From Pyrenophora tritici-repentis (lineage: Eukaryota > Ascomycota > Dothideomycetes > Pleosporales > Pleosporaceae): a DNA stretch of 64,000 nucleotides. The position numbers and the translations under genes were made by a program. Shown one piece after another: positions 36,354 to 46,834 of this stretch. The notes below the pieces were generated by a model. The model saw nothing but the letters and a program-made list of their open reading frames with translations. It was not told the DNA's origin and made no database searches. Location of the stretch: the NCBI RefSeq assembly GCF_003171515.1, contig NC_089390.1, forward strand, positions 4,154,001 through 4,218,000, read 5' to 3'. The first letter of the stretch is position 1. Each line of letters begins with the position of its first letter.

Positions 36354-38885
36354 ATGCCAGCAAAAAGAACATGCGTTAATGCTCTAGAAATCGCGACAAC
36401 TTCGAAGCGCCCTAGAGTCGCAGCGCGTCATCGCGGGACTGCCAGCCAACCTGTGCTAGTCGATACTCAGCCATTCTCACCATCTCCACCTCCTCCACCG
36501 CTGTCGCCGCGTCAAGCTCTCGTTGCCGCGCCACAAGCACCAAATTTTGAAGCGACCCTCCGAGAGTCGCGCGCCGAAGAGACGATCATCCCACCACCTA
36601 AGGGCAGCGAGCATGCCACTGTTGCAGCTTCAGGAGCAGCTAGCGAGGCTGTCGACAAGGGTTTCGTATAGGTAGAGGACAAATACGACGGCTTTAATTA
36701 GAGTCGCTACCCAAAGCACTGCAAGCCGCCCACATCACTTTCGAACCGAGCAAGCTGGGTATACAGCCATGGCTATCGCATCGCCTTGCGCAGCAACGTC
36801 GCAAAAGTTACGTGGATCTGCCACTATTGCTATAAGCACAAGTTCACTACTGTTGGCCGTGGCATACATAACGTCTCGCAGTCTCCATCAGCGCCAGCAC
36901 GTCATCTCGGAGAAGACAAGAAAGTTCATGGCTTGAAGCCTCCAAGTAAGCGCACTACCGTCGCTCCTCGGAAAGAAACTCTCCTCGAACGCGCCCTTCA
37001 GAAGGGCTGCTCTTAGGCTGTTGCCAACGAGCTTACCAACTTCAATATACAAGAGTTTAGGCTTGCGGCCGTTACCTAGCTCGTCGAAAACAACCTCCCA
37101 CTCTCACAATTCGAATCATCGTCTTTTCGCAATATGATATAATTAGCTAGCGTAGAGGCAGAACGAGCCTTGTGGGCATCTTATAACAGCGTCTCACGAT
37201 ACGTTATACGCCTGTACAACTACCTGTTACTAAAGGTTATCGCAAGCCTTTCAGAATCAATGAGCAAAGTCTATGTAAGCTTTGACGGATGGACGACAAA
37301 AGGTGGCAAGCGCGGTTACTTAGGTATCGTCGCCCACTACGTTGATAGCTCTGGCGAGCTCAGGGACTTGCCTATTGCGCTCCCACAACTGACAGGTGCC
37401 TACACCGGCGAGGCTATGGCTGAGGTCGTGATGGCAATATTCAAGCAGTTCGAAATCACTGTGGGCAAGCTCGGTTACTTCGTCCTCGACAACGCACATA
37501 ACAACAACACCACGATTAACACTCTCGCCTTGCAGATAGGCTTTAGCGCTACTGAGCGTCGCCTTCGCTGCGGTCCTTATACGCTTAATCTCATTGGCCA
37601 GATGCTACTCTGGGGTGAGGAGAAAGAGTCCTACGACAACGAGGAGACTGAGCGCGTGAACGAAGCTGAGAATATGGCTACTTGGCGAGGCGATGGACCA
37701 TTAGGAGTGCTTGTCGCGGTTATTAACTACATCAAAACACCACAACAGTACGCTCTTTTTGAGAAGTATCAGAAGCTCGCTATTAGGGACCAGCCTGTCA
37801 ACGCGCCAACAGAACAGCACAAAATCAAGGAGCCCGTTAAGCTAGTTGTTACTCGCTATAACTCTTACGTTTCGTGTTTTAAGCGCGCTGTTGAGTTGTA
37901 ATTAGCGGTTAATAGGTACGCCAACTACCATATTTAGAAGATTGAAACTGAAGACGCGTACGCCCGAAGTCGTAACAACAAGCTGCCTGCAGCGCCGGAT
38001 TGGATGAGGTCTGATGGGATCAATGCCCATGACTGGCAGGTGATTGCTGAGTATATTGATGTGCTTAGGCCACTAAAACAAGCTACAAAACGGCTTGAAG
38101 GCCGCGGCAAAAGCGGTGCTTTTGGAGCAATCGCTGAGGTTATTCTAGTATTTGAATACTTACTTGGAGTCTATGAGGACCGCTTGCAAAGCTATGAAGA
38201 CGTCATTTATGATGAGCATACAGAGTCACCCGAAGACCACCTTGCTATCAACCTCCGCGCTGCCCTAGTTAAAGCCCGCGAGTACTACAACAAGCTCGAC
38301 CTCTCGCCAGCTTACTATGCTGCTATAATCCTTCATCCTCGCTACAAAAGCTACCTTGACGCAGCGTGGGCGGATAAGCCTGATTGGCTAGAGAGCAGCA
38401 ACCGCAAGTTTCAACATTTGTGGGCGGAGTACAAAAGCTTACCGAAGCCGCGCTTACGCTCTAAAGTTAGGCACAATGATATAGAAGACGCTATTAACAG
38501 CTTTATTAAGCCGGCAGGGCTTACGGAGAACGAGGAGGATGAATATGAGGCTTAGAAACGCAGCGAACCGATCGCTAGCGAGGGCGTCGACCCTATAAAA
38601 TACTGGGTAGGACTCCGCGATCGCTACCCCAGCCTTAGCAAATTTGCTATCGACATGCTATCAATCCCAGGCTCAAGCTGTGAGTGTGAGCGCTTATTCA
38701 GCGAGCTGGGTGACCTCCTCGAGCCCCGTCGGCGCAGCATTTCTCCGCAACTTCTAGCAGCAATACAGTGCGATCGACGATGGATAAGAGCTAGATTTGG
38801 CAGTGGTGAGGTGCCTGTAAAGGAGGCTATCAGCGATGAGGAGATGGACGCGAAATACGGTGTACATAAGTGGGATATTAGCTGA
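36354..38885 (+). pseudogene. hAT transposase pseudogene
   Basis: A single 844-codon frame (MPAKRTCVNALE to VHKWDIS and TGA) with eight internal stops (TAG at 36669, 36699, 37014, 37077, 37935, 38553; TAA at 37140, 37899) and no frameshift. It has a BED-like zinc finger region (WICHYCYKHKF), catalytic-core motifs SFDGWTTKGGKRG (first Asp) and YFVLDNAHNNN (second Asp), and the hAT C-terminal dimerisation domain with SSCECERLFSELGD. Compared with the open copy at 62227, stops at 36699 and 37077 fall on Trp and the stop at 37014 on Gln. The conserved CxxH motif has become CGPY (CGPH in the other copy) and TRW has become TRY. Confidence 0.93.
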
Positions 38886-39065
38886 GAAACTCAACACCAA
38901 GGTTTCTATATAACTTTCCTAATCGGGACTGAGCCCATCAAGCCGAGCGAGCTGACAGCCCTGTTTCAGCCAATCCGAGCGAGCCGAGCGAGCTGCTGGC
39001 CTCCGCTCAATTGGCTGAGCAAGCCAATTGGCTGAGCTCGCTCAGCTTGCTCATTGACATCTGTG

Positions 39066-39073
39066 GGGACAGG
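39066..39073. repeat. Right 8-bp target site duplication (GGGACAGG) of the hAT element
   Basis: Exact repeat of 35917-35924. Confidence 0.93.
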
Positions 39074-39424
39074 TGCATCAATACCGAGGCTTTTCAGATG
39101 ATGTTGGTGGAATACGTAAGCCTGATTCAGTGTTTCGAACAGCTCCCAATGGTAAGGGGCACCAAGATCGTTACAGACATGTATGACAAGCCCACCTTCA
39201 AGGCTTCGGCGGCGTGTCACTTCTGGCGCTTCCTTGAGAACCTTGCGTGATACTTATTTGATTGCAGGTTCGAGTGTGATCACCTCATAGGCGGATCCTA
39301 GGACCATATCTGTCATAGGCTGAATATGCGTTTCGGTGAGAGGCACCTCGTAGATCATGTATTGGATGTCTTTAGAAACAGCTAAGAAGCGGGACAGTTT
39401 GATGCGGGGATCAAGTTCAGCCAT

Positions 39425-40387
39425 GATTTGTTGTAGTTTTCGGTTACTTCTATTGGGTTTGCGTGTATCCCAGGGCGAAATGATTTCGCATTTGGTGTTT
39501 CGAAGCACTTTCGTCTTCCACAATTTTAAAGGTTCCTCGTAAGGCTGGGCCTGAAGTCTGTTTGGCGATGTGGAAAGTATGGAAAGTCTGTGGCGGGGCT
39601 TGTGGGTACGCGACAATCAAGGTATATGAACGGGAAGTATCTGTGAAATGATATATCGTCCTGTATGCGCTAAATATCTTTTCTATATACGGTGCCACGG
39701 TTGCACTCAGGGTCACTACCCATGAGCACAGAAACAAAAGCCAATCTAGATGGGTCTTGCAAAGAATGAAATTTAAAGCTGGTAATCCGCAAACAATTTC
39801 TGCTTGAATCATCAAACTACTGGGTCGCCATTGTTAGCGTACCAAAGAAACAGGTACCCCATACCCAAAATTCTGTGCATCGTCTACCCTACTTCTCAAA
39901 GCTCTGAAGGCGTACACGTGCTGTGAGAGAAGCGCAGACTGACACTGCTAAGTGGTGTAGCGACTAGTCCGTAAATAGACGAGATGCCTAAATATCACGT
40001 GCTTTCGTGGCATCGCTCTATCACGACGCGTCGCGAGTTCCCCGCCTTGTCGCAGGAGCCTAGTCGATGAATCGCACATTTGCCACCTCCTACTACTCGA
40101 GTTGATGGACCTGCATTCAGTTCCTTGTCCTTTTTCGACAACCTCCCTGAATTTGCCACCAGCGGCGTCAACGCGATCGATTCGACGCGGCTTATCGGCG
40201 TAAACTTGCCAGGGGTACATGTCATGCATCCCGCCCTTGATTACTTGCATAGTTAGAGTACTCTTCTTCTCACCCCTCTCGAGGTTTCATCGCCTTCCAT
40301 TTCCCTCTTTACCAGACTTTCGCTCGCTGCGCACTTTGTCACCTCTCGCCACCATCGCGCTTGCTTTTCTTTCACTCTACGACTACA
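39425..40387. other. Right edge of the repeat island and RAD16 promoter region
   Basis: About 960 bp. On the minus strand up to about 39815 two overlapping protein-like frames occur (TLIVAYPQAPPQTFHTFHIA, and a Lys/Arg-rich frame joining the broken F-box-like gene), perhaps its decayed 5' part. From about 39.9 kb to the RAD16 start there is no coding signal. Confidence 0.4.
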
Positions 40388-43300
40388 ATGCCGCCCAGGC
40401 GATCAAACCGCAAGTCGACGGTCAGCGTTGTCAACGACGTCGCCCCTGCACCTTCGCCTTCGCGCGCAGCAAGTGAGTGTGGCCGAATTCAGGGTCCAAT
40501 GTTTGGCGATTGCTATGCATTGATTTGGTGCTAACGCCCCATAGCATTGGTAGATTCTACAACCACCGACAGTCGCCACAGGCAACAGCGCACTCGCTCC
40601 ACTCGTTCTTTTGTACCTAATTCTTCCGATCAAGAGGAAGAATCGCACGACATTGAGGAGCCCGAAGAACAAACCCACGTTCGCCGTGTTCTCAAGGAGG
40701 TTTCAATCCCCGTCATGAAGTCTAAGAAGGCGCCTCAAGCAGGCGGACGTCTCGCAAGGCTTAACGCACAACAAGCTGAACAGGAGAGCTCGACTGACTC
40801 ACCTTCTTTGGAGAATTCAGACGCTGAGACACCGGGAACAAGCATTGCGACAACGCCAGCGGCCTCTGTCAGTCGTGGCAAGAGGTCTACGCGCAAGGGG
40901 AAGAAAGCTCCTACGCCCTCGCAAAGCACCTCTTCCGGCCTCAAAAGATCGCGCAATGCCGTACCAGATTCAGAATCGGAAGATATAGCCCTCGACATGG
41001 ACGCCGAAATCGCCCTACAAATGCAGCTGGAGGACGAAATGGACGTGGTATCACACAAGCGCCGCAAGATCAAGGACGAAGAGGACATCGACATGCTCTC
41101 TGAGGATGAGCCGTTGATAAAGTCGACGCGGAAGAGAGTGCCTTCGTATACCGGCAAGGGCAAGGGAAAAGCCAAGGCTGAAGACCTTCACGGCGAGGCA
41201 GATTCATTGTTGGACGAGCTGAGTTCGCCACCACCATACAAAGGCAAGGGCAAAGGCAAGGCTGAAGAGGTCTCGAGCAAGCGCCGTCGCTCTGTTCGCT
41301 CCAGTGCTAAGAAGGTGGGCAAGTTCACAGAAGACGACATGTTGGATGATGACGAGTCTGATGGCGGTGAATTCCATCTTGAATCTGACGACGAGTCGGT
41401 AAACGATGTTGATTCGGCGCCACCCACCGATTGTGAGGACAGCGACCTACCTCTTGCGATGAGTTCACGCCTTAAGAAGCTTGTTGCAGAGAATCCAACA
41501 AAGGTCGCTCGTAAGAAGAAGCTTACAGCTAAAGACAAGACCGAAGCAAACCGCCGGCGGGCTAGATTCGCACACATTGCGGATAAGTGGGAGCGCAAGC
41601 GTGCCATGAACCGTGAGCGAGCAGAGCAGCAGCACCCAAAGCTGATCACCATGTGGGATGACCTGCAAAAGATTCCAGTTCTCGAAGTCCAAAAGGCCGA
41701 GCAACCAAAGTCCATCAACCGCCGACTCAAACCTTTTCAGCTTGAGGGGCTTAGTTGGATGATACGCCAAGAACAGACTCACTACAAAGGCGGTCTGCTT
41801 GGAGATGAGATGGGCATGGGAAAAACTATCCAGGCTGTCTCTTTGATCATGTCTGATTACCCTGCGAAGCAACCTACACTAGTCTGCGTTCCTCCAGTCG
41901 CTCTCATGCAGTGGTCGAACGAGATTCGCGAGTACACCGACAACAAGCTCAAGGTTCTCGTGTATCATGGCACGAATGCAAAATGCAAGAAGATGACAGT
42001 GAAGGAGCTGAAGTCGTATGACGTCATCATGGTTTCCTACAACTCCTTGGAGTCATTGCACCGCAAAGAGACCAAGGGATGGTCCCGTGGAGAGGATATA
42101 ATCAAAGAAGCATCGCCACTCCATGCTATCCACTACCACCGTCTTATCTTGGACGAAGCGCACAGCATCAAGTCTCGCAACACGGGTGTAGCGAAAGCCT
42201 GCTTTGCGCTGACTAGTAACTACAAGTGGTGTCTGTCTGGAACGCCAGTTCAGAATCGTATTGGAGAGTTCTTTTCGCTTCTCCGTTTCCTAGAAGTCCG
42301 TCCGTTTGCAGACTACTTCTGCCGCTCCTGCGATTGCGAGAAACTGCACTGGGCTACTGATGACGATCACATGTGCGTTGCTTGCAACCACGGTGCATCT
42401 GAGCACATTTCGGTGTTCAATCAGGAGCTGCTAAACCCCATCACAGGAGATGATGTCCAGCTTCGTGAGGAAGCCTTGACAAAGCTTCATCTGATCACCG
42501 CTCGCATCATGTTGCGACGCATGAAGCGTGACCACACAAGCTCGATGGAGCTGCCGATGAAGGACATTATTATTCATAATGAGTTCTTCAGCGAGGTGGA
42601 GCGCGACTTCTCGACTTCCATCATGTCCAACTCGGCTCGCAAGTTTGATACGTATGTTGCTCAGGGTGTCATGCTCAACAACTACGCCAACATCTTCGGT
42701 CTGATTATGCAGATGCGTCAGGTTGCTAATCACCCTGATCTGCTGCTGAAGAAGAACGCTGTTGAAGGTGCAGGCAATGTCTACGTGTGCAACATTTGTG
42801 ATGAGCCTGCCGAGGATGCAGTCCGTTCTCACTGTCGTCACGAATTCTGCCGTGCTTGCATCAAAGACTTGATGGATACGTGTGAGGCTTCCGGAACCGA
42901 GGCCGACTGTCCCCGCTGTCATATCGCTCTGTCAATCGACTTTGAGCAGCCGGAGCTTGAGCAAGATGAGGACTCTGTCAAGAAGACCTCGATCATCAAC
43001 CGCATCAAGATGGAGAACTGGACTTCCTCTACGAAGATTGAGATGCTCGTCTATGATCTCTATAAGCTGCGCAGCAAGAAGCAGACGCTCAAGTCGATTG
43101 TGTTCAGTCAGTTCACATCAATGTTGCAGCTCATTGAGTGGCGTCTCCGTCGCGCAGGTTTCAACACAGTCATGTTGGATGGAAGCATGACGCCTGCTCA
43201 ACGCCAAAAGAGCATTGACCACTTCATGACGAACCCGGATGTTGAGGTCTTCCTCGTTTCGCTCAAGGCTGGTGGTGTCGCTCTCAACTTGACGGAAGCG

Positions 43301-43603
43301 TCGAGAGTGTTCATTGTCGATCCGTAAGTCTGATCACGTTCCTGTATATGACGTACCTGTTAACATATTCGTAGATGGTGGAACCCAGCTGCTGAGTGGC
43401 AATCTGCCGATCGTTGCCATCGTATCGGTCAGCGACGCCCTTGTGTCATCACGCGTCTCTGCGTTGAAGACAGTGTAGAGTCGCGCATGGTAGCGCTGCA
43501 AGAGAAGAAGGCAGCTATGATTGCTGGTACTATCAACAACGACAAGGTTGCCATGGATCGCTTGAGTCCAGAGGACCTGCAGTTCTTGTTCCGCGGTACT
43601 TAG
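40388..43603 (+). CDS. RAD16: RAD16-type SNF2/RING DNA repair translocase
   Basis: Swi2/Snf2-family ATPase with a RING finger inserted in the helicase core. In yeast, Rad16 works with Rad7 in global-genome nucleotide excision repair and as part of an E3 ligase. Exons: 40388-40472, 40545-43323 and 43375-43603, total 3,093 nt, 1,030 aa. The first 400 residues are acidic and Lys/Arg-rich, with two short repeats, [12 protein letters not shown] and [11 protein letters not shown]. The helicase core has [12 protein letters not shown] (Walker A), [11 protein letters not shown] (DEAH box), [11 protein letters not shown], then the [29 protein letters not shown]. The C-terminal helicase lobe follows ([31 protein letters not shown], then [19 protein letters not shown] after the last intron). 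Confidence 0.95.
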
Positions 43604-45045
43604 TCATCTAGAGGCGATGACTTTTCGATATACTAAGGGGTGTGTGCATGAAAGAGTGTTCGAGTATAGGTTTTTTTCTCTGGTAGGCGCATTACAACTA
43701 AAAGGTGGAGCATGGGCGGGGGCGTATAATCACGCTCCAGATTACGGGCGGTTCTTTTCATACAATCATGGCAACGGCCATGCACTCAGTACCAGAAGCG
43801 CAGTTCAGTCAAGGCACGGAAGATGCATTTCATTCCAACAGTGTGTTCGTAGTAGATTCAATTTCAGAGACAACATCTTACATCACTCTTTATCCCATCG
43901 TGACCTTCTTCGGCTTCACGTCCATACACGTGATACCCAGACAAGAATCTGGCTTACATAAACATTGCGACAAGAAACGACAAGCAGAAACAAGCATCAT
44001 CTTTGTCTTGGGACCTAGCACGTCTCGCGCGTTGCAGACCCGCGATGCAGCGCTTTGTTTACGCGCTCAATGACGTAACCCCATCGCTTACCCTACCCCA
44101 GACTATCCAGCACCCAGCCCAGCGTATACCTACCTCGTATCTTTACACAAAATAATCCCTATATAAACCCATCTCATACCAAATATGCACGTACTCACCC
44201 TCTACTATACCATCCCCAGTCAACAAACCCCACACAAACCCTTCCATCACCAGCCCCTGCATACCAACATCCCGATGAACAAACAAAGGCCACCAAAATG
44301 ACGACTTAATCATCTTGCGTTGTACCTGTGGAAATCATGTATCCGCGGTGCCCCGAGGAGATGCCTAGTAAAACATAAACGGGTCTAGTTTCCCGTACGT
44401 AATGTTACGTAACCCTCCCTCCGCAAATGCGCGCAAACGTCACGCGTAACTATGTATTCGGTGTCGGAACGCAGCCCCGTGGTGTCACCAATATCTTTCT
44501 TCGCCCATGGACTTTAAGTCGGGAAACCAGGACACCGTGGGTGCAATGGAAAAGCCTGCTGCCCTGCGATGTGGGTAAGTTGGCTACGTACGCGGGGTTC
44601 TTTGGGTCGCGGCCGCGCTAGGACGGAGGCTGGTGGCCGGTAGGTAGGATCAATCATGTTTTGTGCGCGTGGGTTGTGTCTTTGTTCGACGTACCGTACC
44701 GGTGAGAAAGGACGTATGGGAGCTTGCATCGGGAAGGATAACGTACGGGCGGACGGTAATAATCGAGGCGCATATACCATAGCCGTACATACGCACATGA
44801 ACGCGCGCTATACATAGGTGCGGTAAGTGGTGGGCTGGCGTTTTCTTTTTAGCTAAAGGGCAAGAGCCGCGTTTCCCGAGGGCGTTTACGTTTTGTATTT
44901 ATCTTTGTAGCTCTGTGCTTTGCTAGTTATCGGCTTTTGTTGCTTTTGGTGTAGAGTTAGTTGACACTATTATCCTACTCCGCCACCACCATATCCACAC
45001 CCACACCCACACCCCTTACCTTATCTTTCTTGGACAGTGGAAGCG
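43604..45045. other. Intergenic region RAD16 to HPP gene
   Basis: About 1.4 kb without supportable genes or repeats. The last 100 bp upstream of the HPP start are pyrimidine-rich, as in fungal core promoters. Confidence 0.5.
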
Positions 45046-46100
45046 ATGGGTATCTTCGGGTTTTCGGGCGCGAGAGAGTGGAATTTCGATCTGGACCGTT
45101 ATATCAATCGTGTTGTTCCTGCGTCGCAGTTGCCCAAGCTACCAACGCTAGTGGCGAGGTTCCTGGGGTATAGGAAGGAGGCGCAGCAGCAGGATGTCGG
45201 GAATGTACTTGGGGCGTTCTGGTCGTTGGTCGGGGCGTTTTGCGGATTGGCGGTTGTGGCGGCTGTGTTTAACAACACGGAGAGTATACAGTGGCATCGT
45301 CCTCCAGCGCTGATTGCTTCTTTTGTAAGTCTGGTAGCGAGGGCAGTAACAGGCATGGCTGGAAGCTGACTTTGGGTTTTTTCCTTGCATAGGGTGCTTC
45401 TGCGATTCTGGAGTACAACTCGATCCGTTCGCCTCTCGGGCAGCCGCGAAATGCCCTGCTGGGTCATACCTTTTCGGCTCTTATTGGTATCGGCATATCG
45501 AAGTTGTTTCAGCACCATTCGGACTACGATTCGGTCAAGTGGGTTGCTGGCGCCATAGCTTGTGGCTGTGCATCCGCTTTTATGCTCTTGACAAATACCG
45601 TGCATCCACCCGGTGGTGCATCTGCGGTCCTTGCAGTAACGGAACCTGTTATCACGGCTATGGGCTGGTATTTTGTCGGACTCGTCATGTGGGGTACTAC
45701 ATTGATGCTGGCGGTTGGGCTGATCGTTAATAACATCCAACGCCAATTTCCAATGTACTGGTGGACGCCACTGGATGTACGCAAAGCAAAGCTGCAGGAC
45801 GAAGAAGTGGTGCCAGATGCAGGCGGCAGCGTAGAAAGAAAGAAAGACAGCGAGGAACAAGACTACGACCGAGAAGGACAGCGAATAATAATCAACGGCG
45901 CAGAAGTCATACTACCAAATGATTTGAGTCTGAATGCAGAAGAGACCAAGGTGCTGCAGAGGTTGAGAGAACGGTTACGGAAAAGGGTTGATATGGAAGG
46001 AAGAGAAACCTGTTTGGAAAAGGAAGATGGCAGTGAAAGGAGTAGTGCTGAGTTTACAATTGTTTCGAGTAATGTTGGGAGTAGCCGGTCTGGTATATAG
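45046..46100 (+). CDS. HPP-family integral membrane protein
   Basis: Multi-pass membrane protein of the HPP family, named for a conserved His-Pro-Pro motif. Bacterial and plastid members are linked to nitrite transport, while the fungal role is not established. Exons 45046-45324 and 45393-46100 (intron 68 bp) give 987 nt, 328 aa. Hydrophobic segments include NVLGAFWSLVGAFCGLAVVA, WVAGAIACGCASAFMLLTNT and YFVGLVMWGTTLMLAVGLIV. The family core is seen in RPPALIASFGASAILEYNSI and TNTVHPPGGASAVLAV, which contains the HPP triad. The last 110 residues are hydrophilic and charged, a likely cytosolic tail. The start at 45046 gives MGIFGFSGAREW. Confidence 0.88.
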
Positions 46101-46834
46101 GCTTATCGCTGGCGAGCATGAGGGAGATAAGGAGGGTATCGCTTGTCGCTTTTCCGAGGAGTACAGGTACAGGGGTATCCACATATAGGCGACTACAAGG
46201 TGGGATGATGACTTGGTAGATGTCACAGCGTATACCCAACTGAAAGAGATGCATTTTTATTTCTGAAAATAAACTAGATGTTTCCGTGGTACTCAGGCTG
46301 ACTACATATGGTCTGGATGCCGTCTCAGTAATAGTGTAAATTTGGTTTGTGGTCAAGTACAGGGATATGTCCTTGGTAACCCACATATTCAACCAAAGCA
46401 GTTCAGATGCAAAGTTTTCCAGGGACAAGTACCATGTAAGGGAACGGCATACGAGCACTAAATCGTGAAAATGAAATTTCCAGCCATATATGGGCATGAG
46501 CAGCGCCATAGTCCCTGTGTATGGTGGGGGGGCGCTCATTGGCCGTGCACAGCCTTCGCCACATGTCAGAAAATTGTTGCACAGGATCTCATTGTCTGAC
46601 CGCGCCTTTTAATTTTCACATCCCTATTCTCTCCTTGTGCAAACTACCAGCAACCCAAATTTAATTCTACTCGGCTGCATCCGAGTGTTGGGCGCTGACC
46701 AGAATCTCAAACACGGCGTTTGCGGGGCAAAGTTATACCTAGCGGGGCACAGATTGACGTTGTTTCCCAACCCTACGAAATTTCCTCTTTCTTCCACCAC
46801 GCCCGCGTCTTCATCAATACACCACTAAGACACC
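46101..46834. other. Intergenic region HPP gene to ARB1
   Basis: About 730 bp with no supportable gene. The part just upstream of ARB1 is the likely promoter. Confidence 0.5.

Larger units (their letters stand above)
35925..39065 (+). mobile_element. hAT-superfamily DNA transposon, complete but inactivated
   Basis: A 3,141-bp element bounded by the exact 8-bp duplication GGGACAGG. The short imperfect terminal inverted repeats begin CATACTTGTCAACGAGCGAG (left) and CACAGATGTCAATGAGCAAG (right, read inward). The subterminal zones (35931-36060 and 38940-39060) are packed with GAGCGAGC/GCTCGCTC motifs and small palindromes, the kind of arrangement hAT transposases bind. The transposase frame lies in the middle on the plus strand. 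The element is inserted in a minus-strand F-box-like gene. Confidence 0.95.
35549..39424 (-). pseudogene. F-box-like family gene split by the hAT element
   Basis: The host gene reads on the minus strand. The 5' part is 39424-39066: MAELDPRIKLSRFLAVSKD, then IQYMIYEVPL, which matches the DIRRMVYDILP region of the intact relative. A TAA at 39254-39256 interrupts it, beyond which the same frame continues (VSRKVLKEAPEV...LVIHVCNDLGAPYHWELF) to the target duplication. The 3' part resumes at 35924 and ends near 35549 (QYLEYAMKKVRRNARVELRI...LQMNIVVVADSD). After removal of the element and one target copy, the frame at the junction is off by one from the 3' frame, so a frameshift or lost intron also exists. 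The TAA can come from CAA by one C to T change. Confidence 0.7.

Noticed and set aside
28228..39065. A giant Starship-type element or secondary-metabolite cluster explaining the repeat island
   Set aside because: No DUF3435 tyrosine recombinase, polyketide or peptide synthase is present; the island is explained by separate pogo, hAT and MITE insertions.
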